Part shown: positions 55,488 through 64,000 of the stretch, one piece after another
Layout: each line of letters opens with the position of its first letter
How positions within the stretch are numbered: position 1 is the stretch's first letter
DNA from: Leptolyngbya sp. SIO1E4
GTDB lineage: Bacteria > Cyanobacteriota > Cyanobacteriia > Phormidesmidales > Phormidesmidaceae
Reading direction: 5' to 3'
Length of the DNA stretch: 64,000 nt
Assembly (NCBI GenBank): GCA_010672825.2
Contig: JAAHFU020000001.1
Coordinates: forward strand, 2,604,001-2,668,000
Program-made: the position numbers and the translations under genes
The notes under the pieces: model-generated
Told to the model about the DNA's origin: nothing
What the model saw: only the letters and a program-made list of their open reading frames with translations
Database searches by the model: none

Positions 55488-56486
55488 TCATACACTTTGT
55501 CCATTCTGGCCACCTTCTGCAAAGACCCCAATCTGGCGAAATTTTTGATAGCGCAATTCTCGCCGTTCCGTTGACGTAATCGCTAGCAATTCCTTGAGGT
55601 TTTTACGCAGGGCCGATTTCAGCAGCTCTGTGGCCTTAAGCGGATCGGCATGGGCACCGCCTAAAGGTTCTGGCAACATCACGTCCAGGATGCCTAAGTT
55701 CTGCAGATCCGCGGCGGTAATTTTGAGGGCTTCTGCTGCCTCCGCCGCGCGCCCGGCATCTTTCCATAAAATCGCGGCACACGCTTCTGGGCTGGCCACC
55801 GTGTAGACGGCGTGCTCAAACATCATGAGGCGATCTCCGACACCAATGCCTAAGGCTCCACCCGATCCCCCTTCTCCAATCACCGTGCAGATAATAGGCA
55901 CCTCGAGGGAAAACATTTCGCGCAGATTGTAGGCGATCGCTTCCCCTTGCCCCATTTCTTCTGCTTCGTAGCCAGGATAAGCCCCTGGGGTGTCAATGAA
56001 GGTAAAGACCGGCATATTAAACTGATTGGCATGCCGCATCAGGCGCATGGCTTTACGGTAACCCCCGGGCGAGGCCATGCCAAAGTTGCGAGCCATATTG
56101 TCCTTGGTGTCGCGGCCTTTTTGGTGCCCTAACATCACGACCGGCTGCCCTTCAAATCGAGCAATGCCACCGACCAAGGCTGGATCGTTTTTACCCGAGG
56201 CGCGATCGCCATGAAGTTCTAGCCACTCGTCACTGATCGACTGGATGTAGTCTAAAGTGCTGGGCCGACGCGGATGACGAGCCACCTGTAACCGTTGAGC
56301 AGGTGTCAGGCTGGCAAAAATTTCGTGCCGCAGCTGATCAGCCCGAGTTTGCAGCTGACCCAGCTGTGCTGAGACATCAACTTCATTTTCTTCTGCGAGT
56401 TTTTTAATCTGACTAATCCGATCCTCTAGCTCTACTAGGGGTTTCTCAAAGTCCAGCAGAATGGGTTTACGTTGAGTCGTCGGCAT
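55488..56486 (-). CDS. accA: Acetyl-CoA carboxylase, carboxyltransferase alpha subunit
   Basis: AccA pairs with AccD to transfer carboxyl groups from biotin to acetyl-CoA, making malonyl-CoA for fatty acids. The 332-aa protein has an N-terminal coiled region ([20 protein letters not shown]), [10 protein letters not shown], the crotonase-like core [20 protein letters not shown] and [16 protein letters not shown]. The start is an ATG. It is first in a minus-strand series with an SDR and folE, though 530 bp separate it from the SDR. Malonyl-CoA from this enzyme would also feed the PKS encoded downstream. Confidence 0.97.
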   Translation of the reverse strand: MPTTQRKPILLDFEKPLVELEDRISQIKKLAEENEVDVSAQLGQLQTRADQLRHEIFASLTPAQRLQVARHPRRPSTLDYIQSISDEWLELHGDRASGKNDPALVGGIARFEGQPVVMLGHQKGRDTKDNMARNFGMASPGGYRKAMRLMRHANQFNMPVFTFIDTPGAYPGYEAEEMGQGEAIAYNLREMFSLEVPIICTVIGEGGSGGALGIGVGDRLMMFEHAVYTVASPEACAAILWKDAGRAAEAAEALKITAADLQNLGILDVMLPEPLGGAHADPLKATELLKSALRKNLKELLAITSTERRELRYQKFRQIGVFAEGGQNGQSV

Positions 56487-56988
56487 GATTTCAACTACAT
56501 CAGGGCATCGCAGGCAGGAATGATCTGCGGATAGTACCGGTTCAAGAGGGCGACAGCACAGACAATCCTATGCAAGTAAGCATAGCGGTTTGCGCTTCCG
56601 AGTTTGCAGCAGACGGGATTCTATCCAGGGGTAGCTCCATGGGATGTCAGAATTTTGTGTAGTATTTTGAAGGGCTATTTGCCAAAACTCATCGACTAAT
56701 TTTTTTTACCCAGCCTGAATCGAGGTAGGGAGTTTAAGCCGGAGTCCGATCCTTTGTACAGTAGCCTTGGGGAACAAAATTGCGGATAGTTGCTGACCAG
56801 GTGAGCCTGTTTTCTCGAGTATGTGCAGGCGACAGGATATCATCTATCAGATGTTGTTGTGATCTGTAGCAGGCTGTGGAAGGTGAGCAAGTTCTGAGCC
56901 AAGCTGAACGCTGCCGAGATAGCTGTTAGCTATGACAGTCTCGGAGTGAGTGGCGCTAAATGGCTGTAGCACGCAGTGGACGGTATCT
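56487..56988. other. Divergent promoter region, accA / fatty acyl-AMP ligase
   Basis: About 500 bp separate accA from the divergent olefin-synthase-type locus. No gene, RNA or strong repeat is recognised. Promoters for both directions must lie here but cannot be placed with confidence. Confidence 0.45.
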
Positions 56989-59223
56989 ATGAGGAAAGGG
57001 TCTTCTGGGGAGTTTAAACAGGTTGCGACGCTGGTCGATCTGCTCAGATTTAGAGCAACCCATCAGTCGGGAAGCACAGCCTATCAATTTTTACCGGATG
57101 GGGAAGCTGAGACCACGGCACTGACCTACGGAGAGCTGGATCAGGCTGCACGGGCTGTGTCTGTGCTCTTGCAGGGTTTACATTGTCAAGGGCAGCCAGT
57201 GCTGCTGCTGTATCCTCCTGGTCTGGATTATATCGTGGCTTTCTTTGGCTGTATTTATGCTGGCGCGATCGCGGTTCCTGCATACCCGCCCCGTCCTAAT
57301 CGCTCCCTGGAGCGGCTGCAGGTCATGATCAAAGATGCCGGGGCTCGGGTGGCGCTCACCCATGGCAGCGTATTGCGAGGATTAGAGCGACGATTTTCGG
57401 AATGCCCAGCCCTCAAAACATTGCACTGGTTAGCCACCGACGCGATTGATACCGCTTTAGCCAACGGCTGGGGAGAGCCTCAGGTCACAGCTGATGCGCT
57501 AGCGCTGCTGCAATATACGTCGGGTTCAACGGGAACACCGAAGGGCGTACAGGTCAGCCACGGCAATCTTATCCATAATTCGGCTCGCATCTGTGAGTTC
57601 TTTGGCCATTCAGAAACGAGCAGAGGGGTGTCTTGGTTACCGCCTTATCACGACATGGGGTTAGTCGGAAGCATTCTGCAAGCGCTATATGTGGGGGTTC
57701 CCATTGCCCTAATGCCTCCAGTTGCCTTCCTGCAAAAGCCCCTGCGTTGGCTGCAGGCCATTTCACGTTACGGGGCGACCACGAGTGGTGGGCCTAACTT
57801 TGCCTATGATCTGTGTGTGCAGAAAACCACCCCCGAGCAGCGAGCTGCCCTGGATCTCAGTGGTTGGCAGCTGGCCTTTAGCGGGGCTGAACCTGTCCGG
57901 GCAGAGACCCTAGAGCAGTTTGCGGCGGCCTTTGCCCCAGCGGGGTTCCGGCGAGAGGCGTTTTATCCTTGTTACGGCATGGCTGAGACAACGCTGATTG
58001 TCACTGGCAGCGATCGCCAAGCACCTCCCAACATCTGCGCAGTGGATGAATCTGCCCTACGGGCTAACCAGGTCGTTAGGTCTACCTCCGCTGAGAGTCA
58101 ACGGGTGGTGAGTTGCGGGCAGGCGGCCCCTGATCAAACTCTCTTGATTGTTAATCCTGAAACGGGGGTTCCTTGCCCCGATAGACAGGTTGGTGAAATT
58201 TGGGTGGCCGCTTCAGACAGCTTGGCCCAGGGCTATTGGCATCGCCCCCAGCAAACAGCAGAGACGTTTCAAGCCTATACAGCAAAGGGGGTGGGGCCTT
58301 TCTTGCGAACGGGGGATTTAGGATTTTTGCAGGGGGGAGACCTCTTTGTTACGGGGCGCCGGAAAGAGCTCATCATCATCCGGGGTCGCAATTACTATCC
58401 CAAAGATATTGAAACAACGGTAGAGTCAGTACATGCGGCGCTGCGTCCTGGGGCAGGGGCTGCCTTCTCAATTACGGTCGAAGGGCAAGAGCGCTTGGTG
58501 CTCGTGCAGGAAGTGGAACGAACTCATCTCAGAAATCTAGATGCAGACGCCATTGTGAGTGCTGTCCGGCGAGCTGTTGCAGAGCAACACGAACTCCAGC
58601 TCTACGGGTTACAGCTGATTAAGACCGGCAGTATTCCCAAAACATCGAGCGGCAAAATTCAGCGCTTTGCGTGTCGTGCGGGCTATCTCGACAATCAGCT
58701 AATTGCCGTACATACCTGGCAGTTAGAGATGAGTGAAGCGCTAGCGGGCTTGGGTTGGAGCAGCGATCGCGTCAGCGAAGACGTATCAACTCAGCCACCG
58801 GGCAATGCTGGATCAACGCGCGATCTCGCGCTGGCGCCATTGCCTGCAACCACTCAGTCACCTGAGGCGTTGCAGCGGTGGTTAACGACTTGGCTAGCTC
58901 AACAGTTGCAGGTGCCAGTGACAGAGATTGATATCACCCGTCCTTTTGCAGAATATGGGTTGGACTCGGTGGCAGCCGTTGAGTTAACGGAGGCTTTGCA
59001 AACTGCAATTGAGCAGCCGTTGTCCCCAACGCTGGCCTATGAATACCCAACGGTTGAGGCGGTAGCCGCCTATTTGGGAACTCAGCTTGGGCTGTCCTCC
59101 CCGGAAGGGGAGAGAGACCCCGAGCCAGCCACGGATGAAGACGACTTAACAGAGTTATTGAACGAATTAGAAAACCTCTCAGAGGCAGAAGTTCAAGAAC
59201 TGCTGGGACACCAAGGACGCTAA
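56989..59223 (+). CDS. Fatty acyl-AMP ligase fused to an acyl carrier protein (OLS-type loading protein)
   Basis: A 744-aa protein. The adenylate-forming domain (about 10-590) has LQYTSGSTGTPKGVQVSHGN, SWLPPYHDMGLVG and the late motif GRRKELIIIRGRNYYPKDIE, typical of fatty acyl-AMP ligases rather than CoA ligases. A C-terminal ACP (about 620-700) has Ser660 in GLDSVAAVEL for phosphopantetheine. It should activate a free fatty acid and load it onto its own ACP. The ATG at 56989 lies just before the conserved start of the domain; a GTG 13 codons upstream is an alternative. It is 17 bp from the PKS gene, so one operon. Confidence 0.93.
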   Translation: MRKGSSGEFKQVATLVDLLRFRATHQSGSTAYQFLPDGEAETTALTYGELDQAARAVSVLLQGLHCQGQPVLLLYPPGLDYIVAFFGCIYAGAIAVPAYPPRPNRSLERLQVMIKDAGARVALTHGSVLRGLERRFSECPALKTLHWLATDAIDTALANGWGEPQVTADALALLQYTSGSTGTPKGVQVSHGNLIHNSARICEFFGHSETSRGVSWLPPYHDMGLVGSILQALYVGVPIALMPPVAFLQKPLRWLQAISRYGATTSGGPNFAYDLCVQKTTPEQRAALDLSGWQLAFSGAEPVRAETLEQFAAAFAPAGFRREAFYPCYGMAETTLIVTGSDRQAPPNICAVDESALRANQVVRSTSAESQRVVSCGQAAPDQTLLIVNPETGVPCPDRQVGEIWVAASDSLAQGYWHRPQQTAETFQAYTAKGVGPFLRTGDLGFLQGGDLFVTGRRKELIIIRGRNYYPKDIETTVESVHAALRPGAGAAFSITVEGQERLVLVQEVERTHLRNLDADAIVSAVRRAVAEQHELQLYGLQLIKTGSIPKTSSGKIQRFACRAGYLDNQLIAVHTWQLEMSEALAGLGWSSDRVSEDVSTQPPGNAGSTRDLALAPLPATTQSPEALQRWLTTWLAQQLQVPVTEIDITRPFAEYGLDSVAAVELTEALQTAIEQPLSPTLAYEYPTVEAVAAYLGTQLGLSSPEGERDPEPATDEDDLTELLNELENLSEAEVQELLGHQGR

Positions 59224-59240
59224 ACGGTAAGGGTTGACCT

Positions 59241-62200
59241 GTGGATGATCTCGCACGGCGGATTGCGAAGCTGTCGCCCCAAAAGCGGGCACTGCTGGAA
59301 CTTCAACTTTTAAAGAAGAAAGGAATACCAGAGCCGATCGCCATCGTCGGTATTGGCTGCCGCTTTCCAGGAGCCCCGAACCGCGATGCGTTTTGGCATT
59401 TGTTGCAGAACGGGGTTGACGCCATTACCCCCGTGCCGCGCGATCGCTGGGATGCAGATACCTTCTACGACCCAGATGCCACCACGCCGGGCAAAACCTA
59501 CAGCCGGGAAGGGGGATTCTTGACGGGGGTTGATCAGTTTGACCCCACCTTTTTTGGCATTGCCCCCCGCGAAGCCAGCTTTATTGACCCCCAACATCGG
59601 GTGTTTTTAGAAGTGGTCTGGACGGCTATCGAAGATGCCGGTATTCAAGCCCGTCAGCTAAGCGGCTCTAAAACCGGGGTGTTTGTCGGCATCTCTACGA
59701 ACGACTATGGCCAGTGGTTATTGTCGGGGCCAGAAGTCGTAGACACTTACACTACTACCGGGTTAGCCTCCACGATGGTGGCTAATCGGTTATCTTACTG
59801 GCTGAATTTGCGCGGGCCGAGTTTGGCGATCGATACAGCCTGCTCTTCCTCACTAGTGGCGGTGCATTTAGCGTGCCAGAGCTTGCGGAGTGGTGAATCT
59901 GAGATGGCGATCGCTGGGGGCGTTAATCTGATTCTGCGTCCAGAATTAACCCTTGGCTTCAGCAAGCTGACGGCCCTATCCCCTGCAGGACGGTGTAAAG
60001 CTTTTGATGCAACAGCAGACGGATTTGTGCGCTCAGAGGGGGCCGGAGCCGTCATCCTCAAACCCCTCTCCCAGGCAATTCAGTCGGGTGATCCTATCTA
60101 CGCAGTGATTCGAGGCAGTGCTGTCAACCAGGATGGTCGTTCGAATGGTCTGACGGCCCCGAATCGTGAAGCCCAAGAAAAAGTCATCCAAGCTGCATTT
60201 GACCAAGCCGGGCTGTCTCCCCAGCAGGTGGACTATATCGAAGCCCATGGCACGGGCACCCTCTTAGGTGACCCCATTGAGGCCAAAGCCCTGGGGCAGG
60301 TGTTGGGAACGCCCGCCAATGGCCAGCGACGCATTCCGATCGGCTCAGTTAAAAGCAACATTGGCCACACTGAAGCGGCTGCAGGTATCGCGAGCCTGAT
60401 CAAAACCGCTCTGTGTATTCGGCACGCCACGCTGGTGCCGAGTCTACATTTCCAGACGCCCAACCCCCATATCCCCTTTGATCAACTGCCCCTGAAAGTG
60501 CAACAGCAGCGAGAGCCCTGGCCGACTGCCAGCGGCAAACGTACCGCTGGGGTCAGCGCCTTTGCCTTTGGGGGTACCAACGCCCACGTCGTACTCGAGG
60601 CTGCCCCTGAAATCGCAACGCTGCAGGTCGCGGTCACTCGACCCCGCCACCTGCTGGCCCTGAGCGCCCAAACCCCCCAAGCCTTGCAGGCTAAAGCGAC
60701 TCAGTTTGCCCGTTGGCTGCGGCAGGCAACGGAATCGCTGCCGGATATCGGCCATACGATTAACAGAGGGCGGACTCACTTTTCGTATCGCCTGGCAGTC
60801 ACCGGGTGCACCCGCGAAGAAGTGGCCGATGGGCTGACGGCCGCAGCGGGCAACCCGGTGAAATCAGATCCGGCAGTGGTGTTTCTCTTTACCGGCCAGG
60901 GGTCTCAGTATGGTGGCATGGGGCAGCAGCTATACAAAACGCAGCCGCTCTTCCGAGAAACGGTCGATCGCTGTGCTGAAATCATCTCGCCCTATCTGGA
61001 TACCCCCCTCATTGATGTCTTGTTCGCAGCGGAGGCCCCAGATCAGCCGCTGCATCAAACGGCCTACACGCAACCCGCTTTGTTTGTGCTGGAATATGCC
61101 TTGGCAACCCTGTGGCAAAGTTGGGGCATTAAACCCGCTGCCGTGCTGGGTCATAGCGTCGGAGAATATGTGGCGGCCTGTGTTGCTGGGATCCTGAGTG
61201 TGGAAGATGCGCTGCGACTCGTGGCCCAGCGGGGCAAGCTGATGCAGTCGCTGTCGGTCACCGGCACAATGGCGGCTGCGTTTGCCGATGAGGCGACGGT
61301 GGCCCAAACCCTAGCAACAATGGAGGAGGCCGTGGCGATCGCCACTCTCAATGGCCCCACCAACACGGTGATCGCAGGCACCGACAACGGCGTTGACCTG
61401 GCTCTCAAGCACCTTAAAGCTCAGGGCATTCGCACTCAAGTTTTACACGTTTCCCATGCCTTCCACTCTCCTTTGATGGAGCCAATCTTGCCGGTGTTTG
61501 AACACCTGGCTCAACAGGTTGACTATGCCCCAGCCCGTATTCCCTTAGCGTTGAATGTCACCGGTGAACTGTTGCAGCCAGGAGACACCCTGAATGCTGC
61601 CTATTGGCGGCAGCATGCGCGTGCTGCGGTACGGTTTGCCGATGGTCTGCAAGCGCTGTATCAACAAGGATTTCGCTGTTTCCTAGAATTAGGCCCCCAG
61701 CCGGTGCTGTGTAGCATGGGACGGCGCTGTATTCCAGACCCAGCCGTGGTTTGGCTGCCGACGCTACAGCGAAAACAGTCTGAATGGTTGGGGGTTATCT
61801 CGAGTCTGGGGCGGCTCTACGAACAGGGCTGCGCCGTTGACTGGCAGGCTTTTGATCGGCCCTATCGTTATCAGCGACTCCATGGTTTGCCGACATACCC
61901 TTTCCAACGGCAGCGATACTGGGTTGATGTGCCAGATCAGGTTGCAGGTGTAAAACCGCTCCCGGTATCTGATGCTTCTGACCCAGCACAGCAGGAGTGC
62001 TTGTACGAAATCACGTGGAAAGTCAGCCCGCTGCCTCCAATGTCAGGCTCGCTCGCCGCCGATCGCTGGCTCGTGTTTAAAGGTCAGCATGGACTGGGGC
62101 AAGCCCTGGTCGACCAGTTGAATGCACACGGTGCTGCGGTAACTGAAATTGAGCCAGGAGCCGCCTTCAATCCCTTGACGGGTCATCGAGGTGTTCTTAA

Positions 62201-64000
62201 CCCTGCTGAGCCAGATGATTTTGCCGCCCTGCTGTCTGCGATCGCCACCCCTACTGGCCCCAAGCAGCAGATTGTCTATCTGTGGGGGTTGGATCAGTCC
62301 CCTGAGAGCCCGGAGGATCTAGCCGCTGCTGGGGCCGGATTGCTGCACTTGGTGCAAGCCCTGGTTTCCTGTCGCCAAGATGCCCGGTTCCAGCTCTGGG
62401 TGGTGACGCAAAACGCCCAGTTTGTAGGGGTAGCAAAGGAGCTGCCTGCACCAATGCAAGCGCCGCTTTGGGGGCTGGGCAACACCATTGCCCTAGAACA
62501 TCCTGAAGTTTGGGGGGGGCTGGTGGATCTGGAGGGAGCGAGCTCACCCTCACAGCGCACTGCAGCCGATCTGCTCAGCCACTTTACGGCCCAGGATGCC
62601 GAAGATCGGGTGGCGTTTCGCCAGGGGCAACGGTGGGGGGCGCGACTGCGATCGCTGCCCGCTGAATTACCCGAATCTCACCCTACCCACATCCAAAGCG
62701 ACGGCACCTATCTGATCACAGGAGGGTTAGGGGCCTTGGGGCTGCAAGTGGCTCAGTTCCTGATTCGTCAAGGCGCCAAAACCCTGATGCTCTTTAGTCG
62801 CCGAGGGGAACGGCCAGAACATCTGTCGACATTGATGGCAATGCGACGCTCGGGCGTCACGGTGCATGTAGAGGCCGTGGACGTGGCTGAAGCGGAAGAG
62901 GTGGACACCCTGATTCAAGATATTCAGGAAATGCTGCCGCCGCTGCGAGGCATTGTGCACGCGGCCGGAACCTTGGCGGATGGCTTGCTTATCAGTCAAA
63001 CCTGGCAGCAGTTCCAAGCGGTCATGCGCCCCAAAATACAGGGGGCCTGGAACTTACACCAGGCGGTTCAGAACATCCCGCTAGATTTCTTTGTGCTGTT
63101 TTCGTCTGCGGCCTCGTTATTAGGATCGCCGGGTCAAGGGAATTATGCGGCGGCGAATGCTTTTTTGGATGTCCTGGCTCACATGCGTCGGCAGCAGAAC
63201 CTCTCGGCCCAGACCATCAACTGGGGGCCGTGGCAAGGGGAAGGACTGGCCACTCAACATCAAAACACGATGCAGCGCCTCAACGCCCGAGGCATCCAAA
63301 GCTTTTCCCCAGAGCAGGGGCTGCGATTATTTGAGCAGGTTTTGAGTCAGGGGCAGAGCCTCCCGTCTCAGGTCGGGGTCCTGCAGGTCGATTGGGGGAC
63401 GCTACTCCCTCAGTTGCCGACGACTCCAAAGCCCGCCTTTTTCACGGAGGTGGGGGCAGAAATCGGGATTGCCCAACCCAACCTGCTGGAAACGTTAGCT
63501 GCCCTCAGCATCCGCGATCGCGCCCGCCACCTGCAGCATTATCTGCAAATCGAAGTGGCCCAGGTATTGGGGCGATCAGACACGATTTCTGCCACGAGCA
63601 ACTTGCTGGATATCGGGCTGGATTCCCTCATGGTGATGGACTTTTTGGGAATTTGTAAGCGAGATTTGGGGCTGACGCTCTATCCCCGTGAAGTCTTTGA
63701 ACACCCCACCTTGGCGGCGCTGAGTCACTATCTGGCTCAGGAACTAGAGCGGACAGCCCCTCAGGCAACGGCTGCCCTCCCCAACAGCACACAATCCCCC
63801 GCTCAGGCACCTGAGATGGCGTTTTCCGTCCCCATTTGGGGGCGCGATCGCACCTTTCCGCCTGTAGACCATAAGAATGCTCCAGCGATCTTTTTGCTCA
63901 GCAGCCCTCGCTCTGGCTCAACGCTGCTGCGGGTAATGTTGGCAGGGCATCCGGCCCTGTTTTGCCCACCAGAACTGCACTTGCTGCCGTTTGAGACCCT
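59241..64000 (+). CDS. Type I polyketide synthase, KS-AT-KR-ACP-sulfotransferase (olefin synthase type), 3' end outside window
   Basis: At least 1586 residues, open at the window edge. The order is: a short docking-like N terminus; KS (from residue 31; Cys201 in DTACSSS, His336 in EAHGTGT, His376 in NIGHTEA); AT (Ser639 in GHSVGEY; HAFHS at 739-743 indicates malonyl-CoA); KR (about 930-1330; GGLGALG near 1161); ACP (Ser1462 in GLDSLMVM); and then the start of a sulfotransferase ([11 protein letters not shown] from 1554). With the preceding ligase-ACP this is the architecture of cyanobacterial olefin synthase. There a beta-hydroxyacyl chain is sulfated, then cleaved and decarboxylated by a thioesterase to a terminal alkene. 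The thioesterase is expected beyond the edge. The start is a GTG with AAGGG upstream. Confidence 0.93.
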   Translation, partial: MDDLARRIAKLSPQKRALLELQLLKKKGIPEPIAIVGIGCRFPGAPNRDAFWHLLQNGVDAITPVPRDRWDADTFYDPDATTPGKTYSREGGFLTGVDQFDPTFFGIAPREASFIDPQHRVFLEVVWTAIEDAGIQARQLSGSKTGVFVGISTNDYGQWLLSGPEVVDTYTTTGLASTMVANRLSYWLNLRGPSLAIDTACSSSLVAVHLACQSLRSGESEMAIAGGVNLILRPELTLGFSKLTALSPAGRCKAFDATADGFVRSEGAGAVILKPLSQAIQSGDPIYAVIRGSAVNQDGRSNGLTAPNREAQEKVIQAAFDQAGLSPQQVDYIEAHGTGTLLGDPIEAKALGQVLGTPANGQRRIPIGSVKSNIGHTEAAAGIASLIKTALCIRHATLVPSLHFQTPNPHIPFDQLPLKVQQQREPWPTASGKRTAGVSAFAFGGTNAHVVLEAAPEIATLQVAVTRPRHLLALSAQTPQALQAKATQFARWLRQATESLPDIGHTINRGRTHFSYRLAVTGCTREEVADGLTAAAGNPVKSDPAVVFLFTGQGSQYGGMGQQLYKTQPLFRETVDRCAEIISPYLDTPLIDVLFAAEAPDQPLHQTAYTQPALFVLEYALATLWQSWGIKPAAVLGHSVGEYVAACVAGILSVEDALRLVAQRGKLMQSLSVTGTMAAAFADEATVAQTLATMEEAVAIATLNGPTNTVIAGTDNGVDLALKHLKAQGIRTQVLHVSHAFHSPLMEPILPVFEHLAQQVDYAPARIPLALNVTGELLQPGDTLNAAYWRQHARAAVRFADGLQALYQQGFRCFLELGPQPVLCSMGRRCIPDPAVVWLPTLQRKQSEWLGVISSLGRLYEQGCAVDWQAFDRPYRYQRLHGLPTYPFQRQRYWVDVPDQVAGVKPLPVSDASDPAQQECLYEITWKVSPLPPMSGSLAADRWLVFKGQHGLGQALVDQLNAHGAAVTEIEPGAAFNPLTGHRGVLNPAEPDDFAALLSAIATPTGPKQQIVYLWGLDQSPESPEDLAAAGAGLLHLVQALVSCRQDARFQLWVVTQNAQFVGVAKELPAPMQAPLWGLGNTIALEHPEVWGGLVDLEGASSPSQRTAADLLSHFTAQDAEDRVAFRQGQRWGARLRSLPAELPESHPTHIQSDGTYLITGGLGALGLQVAQFLIRQGAKTLMLFSRRGERPEHLSTLMAMRRSGVTVHVEAVDVAEAEEVDTLIQDIQEMLPPLRGIVHAAGTLADGLLISQTWQQFQAVMRPKIQGAWNLHQAVQNIPLDFFVLFSSAASLLGSPGQGNYAAANAFLDVLAHMRRQQNLSAQTINWGPWQGEGLATQHQNTMQRLNARGIQSFSPEQGLRLFEQVLSQGQSLPSQVGVLQVDWGTLLPQLPTTPKPAFFTEVGAEIGIAQPNLLETLAALSIRDRARHLQHYLQIEVAQVLGRSDTISATSNLLDIGLDSLMVMDFLGICKRDLGLTLYPREVFEHPTLAALSHYLAQELERTAPQATAALPNSTQSPAQAPEMAFSVPIWGRDRTFPPVDHKNAPAIFLLSSPRSGSTLLRVMLAGHPALFCPPELHLLPFET

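Noticed and set aside
55291-55548. 85-codon plus-strand frame before accA
   Set aside because: It starts in a dispersed repeat and overlaps the 3' end of accA antisense; there is no family match.

Overview
The window is a piece of a cyanobacterial chromosome. Photosynthesis genes are spread along it: psbB and psbT (photosystem II CP47 and PsbT), psbM, psaK (photosystem I), petG (cytochrome b6f), cytM and apcF (phycobilisome core). An NtcA-type promoter precedes glnA, and the octamer GCGATCGC (HIP1) recurs throughout, for example near 2344, 5873 and 19792. A Leptolyngbya-like filamentous lineage would fit, but that is inference and no rRNA is present to test it. I saw no rRNA, tRNA, CRISPR array, prophage or intact insertion sequence.

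Layout. 1-7.3 kb: a pseudo-receiver/GGDEF/EAL protein, aroA, a small conserved protein, mnmE, a candidate small RNA and an orphan sugar-type ABC permease. 7.3-13.0 kb: a PAS-GAF-GAF histidine kinase, a DUF2301 membrane protein, dprA and an acyltransferase. 13.0-20.6 kb: a mostly minus-strand housekeeping and photosynthesis block (DUF1802, metK, HAD hydrolase, rpsA, nrdR, psbT, psbB), with a divergent [2Fe-2S] ferredoxin and psbM. 21.0-24.5 kb: an Anbu proteasome-like peptidase and a TPM-domain protein with a Ser/Arg-rich tail. 24.8-30.8 kb: a PadR regulator divergent from an RND efflux pair (adaptor and pump), with an unrelated PD-(D/E)XK-like gene between the two.

31.0-43.0 kb is the accessory region. 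It holds a GNAT gene with a DUF433-like upstream extension, a giant protein with three TIR domains, a membrane segment, a coiled coil and about 16 WD40 repeats, a DUF4058 gene, a membrane protein, an HTH/NB-ARC/WD40 protein with 14 repeats, and a decayed calcium-binding RTX-type pseudogene. The two WD40 receptors converge within a few kilobases, and one carries near-identical tandem repeat copies. This looks like a non-self recognition or programmed-response island and is the best candidate here for an undescribed system.

43.0-56.5 kb is again mostly core: cytM and petG (divergent), a ribulose/xylulose-type sugar kinase, apcF, glnA, a methyltransferase, a YbjN-like protein, a lipoate/octanoate transferase, a site-2 protease with CBS domains, psaK, trpF, folE, an SDR and accA. 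57.0-64.0 kb is the start of a split olefin-synthase-type locus: a fatty acyl-AMP ligase with an ACP, then a type I PKS (KS-AT-KR-ACP) that runs into a sulfotransferase domain at the window edge. That order matches the cyanobacterial terminal-alkene (Ols) pathway.

Several genes use non-ATG starts (metK GTG, psaK TTG, petG GTG, cytM TTG, dprA GTG). Starts were chosen here from ribosome binding sites and family length.
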